Of a stretch of 64,000 bases of DNA, positions 1-8,079 are shown in pieces (the stretch's first letter is position 1; every line of letters starts with the position of its first letter). The position numbers were made by a program, and so were the translations under genes. The notes under the pieces are model-generated. The model did not search any database and had not been told where the DNA came from. It saw only the letters and a list, made by a program, of their open reading frames with translations. This stretch comes from Bog-532 sp963775825. GTDB lineage: Bacteria > Actinomycetota > Actinomycetes > Streptosporangiales > Streptosporangiaceae. The stretch covers positions 75,338 through 139,337 of the forward strand of contig CAVZKY010000001.1 of the NCBI GenBank assembly GCA_963775825.1, written 5' to 3'.

Positions 1-348
1 GCGGCCGAGGCCCGGATGCTGGGCGCCGAGGTTACGGCGTCCTTCGATGTCCTCGACCCGTCGGCCGACGTGGTGGTCACCGACCATCACCGGCCGGAAC
101 TAGACGCCGTGCTGCGTGATCTGCTCGCGGGCAAGGCGCGCTGGATCGGCGTGCTGGGCAATCCGCGGCACCCGGCGCCGTACCTTCCCGGCCTGCGGGA
201 GATGGGAGTCGCGCAGCAGAACATCGACCGGGTGCATCGGCCGGTCGGATTGAACATCGGCTCGCGGACCCCGCCCGAGATTGCCGTGGCGACGCTGGCT
301 GGCCTGATCGCGGACCGCAACGGTCGCCCGGCCGGTTTCGCCTTCTGA
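1..348 (+). CDS. XdhC family protein, C-terminal part (5' end outside window)
   Basis: The frame is open from base 1, so only the last 115 residues are visible. They form the C-terminal Rossmann-like half of XdhC/CoxF proteins: the pattern WIGVLGN near the middle, followed by GLNIGSRTPPEIAVATLAGL, matches the family's conserved GVLGS...G(L)DIGARTPEEIA block. XdhC proteins bind molybdenum cofactor and help sulfurate or insert it into xanthine dehydrogenase-type hydroxylases (family knowledge). The partner enzyme genes are not in the window and are presumably upstream. The family's usual GSRRR is replaced here by GNPRH. The stop is TGA at 346-348. Confidence 0.85.
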   Translation, partial: AAEARMLGAEVTASFDVLDPSADVVVTDHHRPELDAVLRDLLAGKARWIGVLGNPRHPAPYLPGLREMGVAQQNIDRVHRPVGLNIGSRTPPEIAVATLAGLIADRNGRPAGFAF

Positions 349-821
349 GCTGGGCCTGCTGGTTACCTTAGCCCAGGGGCGTCACCCGGCCGGCGCGATG
401 AGCCTGGCCGGCCTGCCCGATGATCCCAGGGACTGGAGAATCACCTAGGCGGGCCGACCGCGTCCGGCGGCCGCGTAGAGCTAGGAACAATCTGCCACCC
501 GTGACGGCCCCTGTACATCGCAGGTGAAGATGCCGGTGCCCTTGTCCGGTGCAGGGCACTGCGAGACTTTGCGCGACTAAATTCAGGTAAAGCGCTGTCC
601 ACATTAACTGGGGCGTTCTGAGCTGGTCAACGGTTTTAGTGGCCTGACAGCAGTAATATCCGTTTTACATATTGTTAACTGCAGCTAACTAATTGCCAGG
701 TTACCGGGAGGATTTGCCGAATAGCGTTCCGTAATAGAGCTCTCTCACCATGCCGTTTGCGGCAAAAGCGCGGCTCATGCCCCGTGCCGCGCGGCCTAGC
801 CGTAACCCCGAGTGGCACCAG
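349..821. other. Intergenic gap between convergent genes, with an AT-rich island
   Basis: No gene is supported here. The first half (349-600) has normal high GC. The stretch from about 600 to 760 is much richer in A and T than anything else nearby and holds runs such as ATATTGTTAACTGCAG. The flanking genes converge, so promoters are not needed for them. It could hold a small RNA or be a remnant of acquired DNA; I see no coding signal and no clear terminator with a T-run. Confidence 0.5.
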
Positions 822-1910
822 CTAGGCCGGCTGCTCCCGGTTGACCTCATCAACCAGCTCCATCAGCTGGGCCAGGGTGTCCAGCCGGGTTTGTAGCGGG
901 CCGCTGAGCTTGACGGCCAGCGTGCCGATCCCGGCGCCGCGGTACAGCCGGACGCGCTCCCTGACGATAGCCGCGGTCCCCAGGAGGTTGGTTTTCTGGC
1001 CGATCGCGAGCGGTACGAGGCGGGCGGCCTCATCGCGCCGGCCTTCGCGCCAGAGCCGCTGCACGGTCCGCACCTCCTCGCCGAATCCCTGGCGGGCGAA
1101 GGCCTCGTTGTAAAAGTTGGTGGTGCCGGAGCCCATGGCGCCGATGGTGAACGCGTACCCCGCCGCGTGCCGGGCCACGGCCTCGTCGGCTTCGTCGGTG
1201 AACTCCACCGCGACCGGCACCTGCAGTTCCAGGTCGGCCAGCGTCCGGCCGCCGGACTCGGCCCCCTGGCGCAGCGGGGCCAGGAAGACCTCCGCCGACT
1301 CGGGGATGAACGCGTTGCCGAGCCACCCATCGGCCAGCTCGCCCGTGAGCCGCATATTGGCCGGGCCGATGGCGGCCACATAGATGGGAATCCGGACCGG
1401 GGCGGCCATGGACCGGATGGCGCGGCCCTGGCTGCCGGGCAGCGGCAGCTGGTAGACCCGGCCCTGGTAATCGAGCCGTTCACCGCGGCTGATCATCCGG
1501 ATGATCTCGATGGTCTCCCGGGTGGCCTGCACCGGGGTGCGGAACCACACGCCGTGCCAGCCCTCCATGATCTGGGGCCCGCTGGCCCCGATGCCCAGCG
1601 TGAACCGGCCCCCGGTGAGCTGCTGGAGCGACATCGCCGACATGGCGAGCATGGCCGGGGTGCGCGCGCCCAGCTGCACGATCGACGTGCCCAGCCTGAT
1701 CGTGGACGTCTGCGCGGCGAGGTAGCCGAGCTGAGTCAACGCGTCGTAGCCCCACATCTCGGCGGCCCAGGCGGCGTGCACGCCGAGCCGTTCGGCTTGC
1801 CGGACGAATTCGACGGCTCGGGCCGAGGACGCCGAGGCCTCGACCGCCAGCCGCAGCGTACGGATCGGGGCCGGCCCCGCCGGCGCCTCGCGCATCCGGC
1901 CGGTGGTCAT
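822..1910 (-). CDS. LLM class F420-dependent oxidoreductase
   Basis: A 362-residue luciferase-like TIM-barrel protein. It shows TIRLGTSIVQL in the first third and LGIGASGPQIMEGWHG, a signature of the F420-dependent LLM group related to methylene-tetrahydromethanopterin reductase. It probably transfers hydride from reduced F420 to an unknown substrate in the cytosol. The start ATG at 1910 overlaps the stop of the upstream SRPBCC gene as ATGA, which favours it over a start 42 bases further upstream. It is the last gene of a three-gene operon with two SRPBCC proteins, which suggests handling of a hydrophobic or polyketide-like ligand (inference). The substrate cannot be named from sequence. Confidence 0.85.
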   Translation of the reverse strand: MTTGRMREAPAGPAPIRTLRLAVEASASSARAVEFVRQAERLGVHAAWAAEMWGYDALTQLGYLAAQTSTIRLGTSIVQLGARTPAMLAMSAMSLQQLTGGRFTLGIGASGPQIMEGWHGVWFRTPVQATRETIEIIRMISRGERLDYQGRVYQLPLPGSQGRAIRSMAAPVRIPIYVAAIGPANMRLTGELADGWLGNAFIPESAEVFLAPLRQGAESGGRTLADLELQVPVAVEFTDEADEAVARHAAGYAFTIGAMGSGTTNFYNEAFARQGFGEEVRTVQRLWREGRRDEAARLVPLAIGQKTNLLGTAAIVRERVRLYRGAGIGTLAVKLSGPLQTRLDTLAQLMELVDEVNREQPA

Positions 1911-2410
1911 CGTGAGCGCGATTCCGCCAGCGCCTTGATGCCTTCCAGGCACCGCCGCATGTTGGTCTCGTGCTCAGCGAGACGCCGCGCGACGATCCGC
2001 TCTTCCTTGTCGGGCATCGCCTCGATGGCGGGGGTCAGGCCCGAGGGCCCGGGGCCGAGAATAGCCCACTGCCGCACGCGGGTCCCGCCGTCTTCCGCCG
2101 CCAGCTCGAAGCCCCACCGCGCCGCCGGCCGAGCGGGGTCGCCGACGACCCAGCCGAAGGCCCGGGGCGCCTCGCAGCTGACTACGGTGCACGTGGTCTG
2201 CCAGTCTCCGGCGGCGTCGTGGTGGCTCTGGCCGGTGAAACGGGCGCCGACGCGGGGTCCCGCCGCGCCGTCGATCCACCACGCGCCGGTCAGTTCGGTG
2301 GAAAACCGGGCCGGGAGTGTGATGTCACTGACCAGAGCCCAGACCACGGCACAGGGAGCCGAGACGTAGATGTCCGCCTGGGCCGTGGGGTCGTCGCCAT
2401 ACCGGGTCAT
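1907..2410 (-). CDS. SRPBCC family protein (polyketide cyclase/START-like)
   Basis: A 167-residue protein beginning with a helix-grip pattern, QADIYVSAPCAVVWALVSDI, typical of SRPBCC domains that bind hydrophobic ligands. The mid-region WWIDGAAGPRVGARFTGQ and the end helix rich in Arg and Glu complete the fold. I chose the ATG at 2410 because GGCGAGGAG lies at ribosome-binding distance. A GTG at 2449 overlapping the upstream stop (GTGA) is the alternative and would add 13 residues. The gene overlaps the LLM oxidoreductase start by four bases, so the two are translationally coupled. No catalytic role can be assigned. Confidence 0.8.
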   Translation of the reverse strand: MTRYGDDPTAQADIYVSAPCAVVWALVSDITLPARFSTELTGAWWIDGAAGPRVGARFTGQSHHDAAGDWQTTCTVVSCEAPRAFGWVVGDPARPAARWGFELAAEDGGTRVRQWAILGPGPSGLTPAIEAMPDKEERIVARRLAEHETNMRRCLEGIKALAESRSR

Positions 2411-2445
2411 CGTGTGCTCCTCGCCGCCCAGCGTGCCGCGGCTGG

Positions 2446-2868
2446 TCACGGAGCCTCGGCACGCGCCTTGAGGGCGCTGTTCAGCGCCCGGAAGCCGGTC
2501 TCGGCGCGGGCGAGGGCCCGGCCGGAAACCGGCACGAGCAAGCCTTTGAAGGTCTCACTCTGCACCAGCAGTGTCCCTCCGTTCCGGGCGCTCAGCGTGA
2601 AGCTATGCTCACCGCCGATGATGCCGGGCACGCTGGCCGCCCAGCGCAGCTCGGCTCCCGTCGTGGCCGCGGTGACCGTCGGCTTGATCGTCATTGGCCG
2701 GCCGCCCGGGGGGAGGCAGCTGAGGAAGATCCTGCGCCCGACGGCGATTTCCCCGGCCGCCGCCGCGAAGAACGGGTTCCACTCCTGGTACCGGTTCAGG
2801 TCGGTGAGGATGGCCCACACCTTCAGGGGCTGCGCGTCGATCCACGTCGTCGCGGATACCGTTTTCAT
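2446..2868 (-). CDS. SRPBCC domain-containing protein
   Basis: A 140-residue SRPBCC protein and first gene of the LLM operon. It opens with TTWIDAQPLKVWAILTDLNRYQEWNPFF, the usual start of this fold (a beta strand, then W..L.D...Y..WNP), and has the conserved central LSCLPPGG...MTIKPTV strand pair. Such proteins bind lipids, aromatic compounds or polyketides in a deep cavity (family knowledge). The following SRPBCC gene overlaps its stop. The two SRPBCC proteins are quite different in sequence, so they are not a recent duplication. Confidence 0.8.
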   Translation of the reverse strand: MKTVSATTWIDAQPLKVWAILTDLNRYQEWNPFFAAAAGEIAVGRRIFLSCLPPGGRPMTIKPTVTAATTGAELRWAASVPGIIGGEHSFTLSARNGGTLLVQSETFKGLLVPVSGRALARAETGFRALNSALKARAEAP

Positions 2869-3052
2869 CTGCCGCCTTTCGCTGCTGGCCCACGGTCGCC
2901 CGTCGCGCCGGTGGCGTGGCCGGGCCGTGCGGCTCCCACGGCGGCCAGCTCACGGGCCGGCGCCCATCGCCGTGCTCGGGCCGGAGCGGTACCAGCGTCA
3001 GCCGCGCGGCACCGGCCAGTTCCGGTGGTACGGGGCCCATCCGGCTACCCAA

Positions 3053-3901
3053 TCACGCGCCGGCCAGATCTGGGCCGGGGCGTTCCCTCACGGTCACGCC
3101 GTCAGCGTTCTCGTCCGTGCTCAGCCTGCGGTGCAGGATGTCGGCGGCGCTATCGAGCGCGTCGGTGAATTCGTCGGTGGCGGCCACCAGGACCGCGTCC
3201 GGGCCGGCCAGGGCCCGCTTGCCCGGCGCGGTGAGCTGACTGTAAAGGGCGGTCTGCATCTCCCGCAGCGGGGGCATGCCGCCGGGCGGCCGCAGGCTGC
3301 GCAGCGATCCGGCGATGACCCGGCCGGCGGTCTCGCCGCCGGCCCAGGACGCCACGACCAGCGCCCCCTGCCACAGGCCGCCGGCCAGCACGAGCAGGGC
3401 CCGCAGCCCCGCATCGCCCGGGGCCAGCGGGATGGCGCTGGCGATCACCAGCTGGACGGCCCACTGCAGCCCGACGACGAGGAACCGCTGGCCGAGCGGG
3501 GCCATCAGGCCACCCAGGTAGCTGAAGGCAAACACTGCCGGGAAAAGTAGCCAGCCGCTCGTGGACGCGCACACCCCGCCGACGAACGTGGCCACCGCCA
3601 TGCCGAACGCCGCGAACACCACCGCACTGACCCGGGTCCGGGATGCGCCCTGGAACGAGACAAACCCCGCGGGCAGCGCGCCCAGGCAGGCGAAGACGCC
3701 GTACTCCAGATGATTCGTGGCCAGGCCGATCGCAAGCGGCGTGATCATCCCCGCCCCGGCCCGCAGCGCGCGGGGCACGTCCGTGTCCGACCAGCGGAAC
3801 GCGCCGAAATTGAGCCAGCCTCCCTGGCTCAGCTCTGCGGCGAGCATCCTGCGGCTGGACCCGAACCAGGCCGCGATCGGCGACAAGGGCTCTCGGCTCA
3901 T
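3053..3901 (-). CDS. FUSC-like integral membrane protein, short form
   Basis: A 282-residue membrane protein. About six hydrophobic segments lie in residues 40-215 and resemble the N-terminal membrane half of FUSC/YccS-type aromatic acid exporters: GVFACLGALPAGFVSFQG and the repeated small-residue helices. The C-terminal 80 residues are soluble and charged. Full FUSC proteins have a second membrane half and are roughly twice as long, so this is either a natural half-size form or a truncated copy. The ATG at 3901 has AGGGGAG upstream; a more distal start at 4030 would add 43 low-complexity residues. It is divergent from the trp leader, sharing a 127-base promoter region. Confidence 0.65.
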   Translation of the reverse strand: MSREPLSPIAAWFGSSRRMLAAELSQGGWLNFGAFRWSDTDVPRALRAGAGMITPLAIGLATNHLEYGVFACLGALPAGFVSFQGASRTRVSAVVFAAFGMAVATFVGGVCASTSGWLLFPAVFAFSYLGGLMAPLGQRFLVVGLQWAVQLVIASAIPLAPGDAGLRALLVLAGGLWQGALVVASWAGGETAGRVIAGSLRSLRPPGGMPPLREMQTALYSQLTAPGKRALAGPDAVLVAATDEFTDALDSAADILHRRLSTDENADGVTVRERPGPDLAGA

Positions 3902-4015
3902 GCGGAGGTATCTCCCCTGCGCGGTGGCTGGCATGCGGGCGAGGCATGACTGTACGCGCCCGGCGTTTCCCGGCCCGGGGCCGTACGGTCGCTGGCGGCG
4001 CCCGGCCCGACCCGC

Positions 4016-4021
4016 TAAGCT
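4016..4021 (+). promoter_or_regulatory. -10 element (TAAGCT) of the leaderless trp leader
   Basis: TAAGCT matches the actinobacterial TANNNT -10 pattern and lies seven bases before the leader ATG at 4029. With the usual distance to the start site, transcription would begin at or next to the ATG, making the leader peptide message leaderless. No good -35 is visible. Confidence 0.5.
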
Positions 4022-4028
4022 GTCCGCC

Positions 4029-4070
4029 ATGCGAACCGCGCCCGGCCTGCAGTGGTGGCGCCGCCGATAG
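4029..4070 (+). CDS. trpL: trp operon leader peptide (tandem Trp codons)
   Basis: A 13-codon open frame reading MRTAPGLQWWRRR, with two adjacent TGG codons at 4053-4058 and TAG at 4068-4070. It lies 34 bases before a T-run terminator and about 110 bases before the TrpE-TrpG gene. This is the organisation of ribosome-mediated attenuation: when charged tRNA-Trp is scarce, the ribosome stalls on the Trp pair and frees downstream RNA to block the terminator. The stop codon is embedded in a hairpin (4059-4065 pairing with 4070-4076). The peptide is presumably only a sensor. Confidence 0.85.
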   Translation: MRTAPGLQWWRRR

Positions 4071-4136
4071 GCGGCGTGATGGCTGGCGCACAGCGCAGCT
4101 CATGAAACGACCGCCCGGTCTACGGCGGTCGTTTTT
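4059..4136 (+). terminator. trp attenuator: pause hairpin, antiterminator and rho-independent terminator
   Basis: The terminator stem pairs 4105-4115 with 4124-4134 (11 pairs, loop of 8), followed by a T-run at 4132-4136. The leader hairpin pairs CGCCGCC (4059-4065) with GGCGGCG (4070-4076) around a four-base loop. The freed strand 4070-4074 can pair with 4111-4115 instead, giving the antiterminator. All three mutually exclusive helices of a classical attenuator are therefore present. The structures were folded by eye, not computed. Confidence 0.8.
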
Positions 4137-4178
4137 CTTATGCCCGCTCATGAACCGGGCCCGGACAAAGGTGCCCAG

Positions 4179-6422
4179 GTGGAAGCCGAACCGCGTGACG
4201 AGCTCACCGAATTCCAGACCGCCGGCGGGGTGCGGGTCAGCCGCACCGCCGGGCCGTTCGATCCTGAGCTGCTGGCCGGCCTCTCGCGGGCCGTCGACGA
4301 GCGGCGCGGCGGCGTGCTCAGCTCCGGCATGGAGTACCCGGGGCGCTACAGCCGCTGGCACATCGCCTACGCCGACCCGTGCCTGGAGATCGTGGCCCGA
4401 GGCCGGCGCATCGGGGCCCGCGCGCTGAACGACCGGGGCCGCGTGCTGCTCCCGGTGATCGGCGCCGCCCTGCTGCGGGCCGGACCCGCCGCCGAGCCGC
4501 GGCACGCCGGCCTCGACGTGGAGGTCGCCGTCCCCGAGCCCGGCCGGGCCTACACCGAGGAGGAGCGCAGCCGGCGGCCGACCGTGTTCACCGCGCTTCG
4601 CGAGATCATCGCCGCGTTCGGCGGCGAGGATTCGCACCTCGGCCTGTACGGGGCGTTCGGTTACGACCTGGCCTTCCAGTTCGAGCCGGTCCGGCTGCGG
4701 CTGGACCGGCCCGCCGACCAGCGTGACCTGGTGCTGCACCTGCCTGACGAGATCTACGTGCTGGACCGTAAGCGCGAGCAGGCCATCCGCTACGCCTACG
4801 AGTTCGAGGTGGCCGGGGACTCCACCGTGGGCCTGCCCCGCCAAACCGAGCCCACCGCCGAGCCCACCGCCGAATCCGGCTCCGGTGGCCCGGCGGCCGC
4901 GGAGCTTCCCGCGCAGCCCAAGCCCGGAGCGTACGCCCACGTGGTCGCCGAGGCCAGGGAGCGGTTCGCCCGCGGTGACCTGTTCGAGGTCGTGCCCGGC
5001 CATGTCTTCTACGGGCGATGCCCCACCCCATCGGCGTTCTACGAGCAGCTGCGGCAGCGAAACCCGGCGCCGTATGAGTTCATGTTCAACCTGGGGGAGG
5101 GGGAGTACCTGGTCGGCGCGTCCCCCGAGATGTACGTCCGGGTCACCGGCAACCGGGTCGAGACCTGCCCGATCTCCGGCACGATCGCCCGCGGTGCGGG
5201 ACCGCTGGAGGACGCGGAGAACATCCGGACCCTGCTCGGCTCGCCGAAGGAGGAGTCCGAGCTCACCATGTGCACCGACGTGGACCGCAACGACAAGTCA
5301 CGGGTCTGCGTGCCCGGCAGCGTCCAGGTCATCGGGCGGCGCCAGATCGAGCTGTACAGCCGGGTCATCCACACCGTCGACCACGTGGAGGGCAGGCTGC
5401 GGCCGGGATTCGACGCGCTCGACGCGTTCTTGACCCACATGTGGGCGGTGACGGTGACCGGGGCCCCGAAGACCTGGGCGATGCAGTTCATCGAGGACCA
5501 CGAGGACACCCCGCGGCGCTGGTATGGCGGCGCGGTGGGGGCGATCGGCTTCGACGGCGGCATGAACACCGGCCTGACCCTGCGCACCGCGCACATCAGG
5601 GACGGGATCGCCGCGGTGCGGGCCGGCGCGACGCTGCTGTTCGACTCCGACCCGGACGCCGAAGAGCGCGAGACGCAGATCAAGGCGCGGGCGCTGATCG
5701 AAACCCTCAAAGATGCTGAACAGGCGGTGGCGCCCCTGGCCACCGCGACCCAGGCCGGCGCCGGGGCTCTGCCCGCCGATACGGCCGGCGCGGCGGAGGT
5801 CCCCGGCGCCGGGCTGCGCGTCCTGCTGGTGGATCACCAGGACTCGTTCGTGCACACGCTGGCCGATTACTTCCGCCAGCAGGGCGCCGAGGTGACCACG
5901 CTGCGGGCCGGGTTCCCGCCCGCGGAACTGGACTCCTACGCTCCCGACCTGGTGGTGCTGTCGCCTGGTCCCGGCCGGCCCGAAGACTTCGGCTGCGACG
6001 GGTTGCTCCGCGAGCTCGACGACCGGGGGCTGCCCGCGTTCGGCGTGTGCCTGGGGCTGCAGGCCATGGTCGAGCACGCGGGCGGCGAGCTATCCCTGCT
6101 GGCCGAGCCCGCGCACGGCAAGCCGGGTGTGGTCCGGGTCAAGGGCGGCGAGCTGCTGGACGGGCTGCCCGGTGAGTTCACCGGCGCCCGCTATCACTCC
6201 ATCTACGCGGTCCCCGACCAGGTCAAGGGCGGCTTCGAGGTGACCGCGACGACCCCGGACGGAGTTGTGATGGCCATCGAGGATCCCGCGGCCGGACGCT
6301 GGGCCGTCCAGTTCCACCCCGAATCGATCCTGACCGCCTCCGGCCGGGCCTGCCACCGGGTGATCGCCAACGTCCTGCGCCTGTGCCGCGCCCGCGCCGC
6401 CGGCCGCCCGGCTGCGCCGTAA
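4179..6422 (+). CDS. trpE(G): Anthranilate synthase, fused component I-component II
   Basis: A 747-residue fusion that makes anthranilate from chorismate and glutamine, the first step of tryptophan synthesis. The N-terminus carries LSSGMEYPGRYSRW, typical of fused TrpE and part of the feedback site. The chorismate-binding half (about residues 250-515) has LVGASPEMYVRVTG, CPISGT, TMCTDVDRND and TVTGAPKTWAM. The glutaminase half has LVDHQDSFVHTLADY, LSPGPGRPEDF, the nucleophile Cys624 in FGVCLGLQ, and AVQFHPES. The GTG at 4179 has AAAGG at good distance; the ATG at 4140 sits on the terminator T-run without a binding site. Other trp genes are not nearby. It is controlled by the attenuator just upstream. 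Confidence 0.93.
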   Translation: MEAEPRDELTEFQTAGGVRVSRTAGPFDPELLAGLSRAVDERRGGVLSSGMEYPGRYSRWHIAYADPCLEIVARGRRIGARALNDRGRVLLPVIGAALLRAGPAAEPRHAGLDVEVAVPEPGRAYTEEERSRRPTVFTALREIIAAFGGEDSHLGLYGAFGYDLAFQFEPVRLRLDRPADQRDLVLHLPDEIYVLDRKREQAIRYAYEFEVAGDSTVGLPRQTEPTAEPTAESGSGGPAAAELPAQPKPGAYAHVVAEARERFARGDLFEVVPGHVFYGRCPTPSAFYEQLRQRNPAPYEFMFNLGEGEYLVGASPEMYVRVTGNRVETCPISGTIARGAGPLEDAENIRTLLGSPKEESELTMCTDVDRNDKSRVCVPGSVQVIGRRQIELYSRVIHTVDHVEGRLRPGFDALDAFLTHMWAVTVTGAPKTWAMQFIEDHEDTPRRWYGGAVGAIGFDGGMNTGLTLRTAHIRDGIAAVRAGATLLFDSDPDAEERETQIKARALIETLKDAEQAVAPLATATQAGAGALPADTAGAAEVPGAGLRVLLVDHQDSFVHTLADYFRQQGAEVTTLRAGFPPAELDSYAPDLVVLSPGPGRPEDFGCDGLLRELDDRGLPAFGVCLGLQAMVEHAGGELSLLAEPAHGKPGVVRVKGGELLDGLPGEFTGARYHSIYAVPDQVKGGFEVTATTPDGVVMAIEDPAAGRWAVQFHPESILTASGRACHRVIANVLRLCRARAAGRPAAP

Positions 6423-6513
6423 GCGGGCGCCGGCCGACCGCCTCCGCCGTAAGCGGGCGGCGGGCGGAACTGGGGCCGCCGCCCGCCCGTCAGCGCCGCC
6501 GTCAGCGCCGCCG

Positions 6514-7077
6514 TCAGGCGGCCCGGCGGCTGACGGTGAGGTGGAGCCGGATCGACAGGTCGTCCTTGCCCAGGGCCTGGCGGGCATGGGCGATGGCCTC
6601 ATTTTCGATGCGCTGGTGCAGGGCGTGCAGATCGGCGGACTGGCTGGCGGTGACGGTGAGAACGATGTCCGGGTCACCCGGGTCGCCGATGATCCGGCTC
6701 CGCGCGGCCTCGACACCGTGATAGGCCCCGACTTCCCGCGTGAGCGCGCCGGTGAGCGCGGTGGGCGGCAGGATGGTGGTGCCTTCGTGGCTGGCGACGG
6801 GGATGGGGATGTCGCCGGCCCGGTCGGTGGAAACCAGCAGCGCCACAATCCAGCGCAGCGCGAGCAGGCCGATCACCAGGCAGACGCCGGCGGCGGCGGG
6901 CCAGATCCAGCTTCCGTTGTGGCCGACGTAGGTGCTGGCACGGTTGTCGAACAGGGTGCGGTGGGAGAACTCGGTGCTGACCACGCCCAGCGACGCGATC
7001 AGGCCCCCGGCCCCGATGATCAGGACCAGCAGGCCGAACACGATGAGGGCGACGCGGTTGGTGCGGTCGGCGTGCAT
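6514..7077 (-). CDS. amaP: Alkaline shock response membrane anchor protein AmaP
   Basis: A 187-residue protein with two membrane segments (about residues 9-31 and 57-82) separated by a short loop and followed by a cytosolic domain of about 100 residues. This is the layout of AmaP, which tethers Asp23 to the membrane in Firmicutes (family knowledge). The start ATG at 7077 overlaps the stop of the DUF6286 gene as ATGA; upstream in-frame codons belong to other frames. It is the last gene of the six-gene Asp23 operon. In this genome it may anchor one or more of the three Asp23 paralogues encoded upstream. Confidence 0.8.
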   Translation of the reverse strand: MHADRTNRVALIVFGLLVLIIGAGGLIASLGVVSTEFSHRTLFDNRASTYVGHNGSWIWPAAAGVCLVIGLLALRWIVALLVSTDRAGDIPIPVASHEGTTILPPTALTGALTREVGAYHGVEAARSRIIGDPGDPDIVLTVTASQSADLHALHQRIENEAIAHARQALGKDDLSIRLHLTVSRRAA

Positions 7078-7613
7078 CAGCGGCTCCGTGGGGTGACGCG
7101 TACTTTGATGCGCGGCGGGTGATGCAGGCCCAGGCCGTCCACGCGTTCCTGCAGCCGCTGCGTCACCGGCTCGCTGAGGGCGTCGGCGGCGGGCCGGCCC
7201 CGGCCCGCCGAGGTCGCCACGACGCGGGCGCGGCCGCGGCGGACGGTGACGGCCGCGGCGGAGATTCCGTCTACACCGGTCGCGGCCGCGCGCAGCGACC
7301 TGGCCAGTCCGGCGCGGGTCACACCCGCGTCGATGGCGTCGTCGCGGGAATGCAGCCGCAGCCGGGTGATGCGGCGGGGCTTGAGCTCCAGCGCGAGGAT
7401 CAGCAAGCCGATCACGATCAGGATGGCTGACCACACCTGAACCACGAGCTGATTCCAGCGGGTCCGGCTGGCCCAGTGGTACCAGGTGGTCCAGTGCAGC
7501 ACGAGCGGGCCGGACTTTATGTGGAAGGCGATGACCTCGATGATGACGATGACACAGGCGACGGTCACCGCCGCGGCGAGGATGAAAGCGAGCGGCCGGT
7601 TCAGCAGGCGCAT
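7077..7613 (-). CDS. DUF6286-type membrane protein of the Asp23 operon
   Basis: A 178-residue protein with two membrane segments (about residues 8-28 and 59-79) joined by a loop rich in Trp and His (LVLHWTTWYHWASRTRW). The basic cytosolic tail ends in a beta strand resembling the tails of AmaP and Asp23 proteins (LGLHHPPRIKVRVTPR). Such proteins accompany Asp23 genes in actinobacteria and were named only as a domain of unknown function. It overlaps amaP by four bases, so production of the two membrane partners is coupled. The role as a second anchor is inference. Confidence 0.75.
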   Translation of the reverse strand: MRLLNRPLAFILAAAVTVACVIVIIEVIAFHIKSGPLVLHWTTWYHWASRTRWNQLVVQVWSAILIVIGLLILALELKPRRITRLRLHSRDDAIDAGVTRAGLARSLRAAATGVDGISAAAVTVRRGRARVVATSAGRGRPAADALSEPVTQRLQERVDGLGLHHPPRIKVRVTPRSR

Positions 7614-7629
7614 CAGCGGTTTCCTCCCA

Positions 7630-8079
7630 TTACCGGACCCGTGGCGGCGGGGTGATGTCGGTGGCTAGGTCGGACACGACGATGTCGACCTCTTCAACCT
7701 GCAGCCCGGTCAGTTCATCGACCCGGTCCCTGACGTGCCGGCGGACCCGCCCGGTGACCTCGGGCACGGATGCCGGCCAGCGGACACTGATCTCCAGGTG
7801 CACGAAGGCCTTGGACCCATCCACCTCGACCGTGGTCTTGGGCAGCGAGTCCAGGTCGGTGCCGCGTACCCCCATGCGCCCGGCGCCGGGAACGGCGCGG
7901 CCGGCCACGCGGGCCGTCGCCGCCCCGGCGTCCGGGTTCTCGGCCGCCGCGGTGGCGGCGATCTTGGTCACCACCTGGTCGGCGATGCTGATCGTGCCCA
8001 GCTCGTTGCGGCCCGCCCGGGCCGGCGTTCCGGCGGTCCCGGGGTCCGGCTGCGGCTGGGTCTCCGCGACCGTGCTCAT
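7630..8079 (-). CDS. Asp23/Gls24 family envelope stress response protein
   Basis: A 149-residue cytosolic protein. After a 28-residue disordered N-terminus it shows the Asp23 fold: LGTISIADQVVTKIAATAAA, then a Gly/Arg-rich stretch, then VEVDGSKAFVHLEISVRW and the amphipathic helix ending in LTGLQVEEVDIVVSDL. Asp23 proteins are abundant membrane-tethered proteins induced by cell-wall and alkaline stress (family knowledge). The start ATG at 8079 overlaps the stop of the small membrane protein gene upstream (ATGA). It is more similar to the 8687-9169 paralogue than to the 8301-8690 one. Confidence 0.85.
   Translation of the reverse strand: MSTVAETQPQPDPGTAGTPARAGRNELGTISIADQVVTKIAATAAAENPDAGAATARVAGRAVPGAGRMGVRGTDLDSLPKTTVEVDGSKAFVHLEISVRWPASVPEVTGRVRRHVRDRVDELTGLQVEEVDIVVSDLATDITPPPRVR

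Noticed and set aside
368..604. Minus-strand 78-codon frame in the first gap
   Set aside because: No ribosome-binding site, no domain, and atypical composition for a coding region of this genome.
3150..5003. A 617-codon minus-strand frame across the FUSC-like gene, the trp leader and trpE
   Set aside because: It is a frame shadow: it overlaps genes with clear motifs in other frames and has no recognisable domain.
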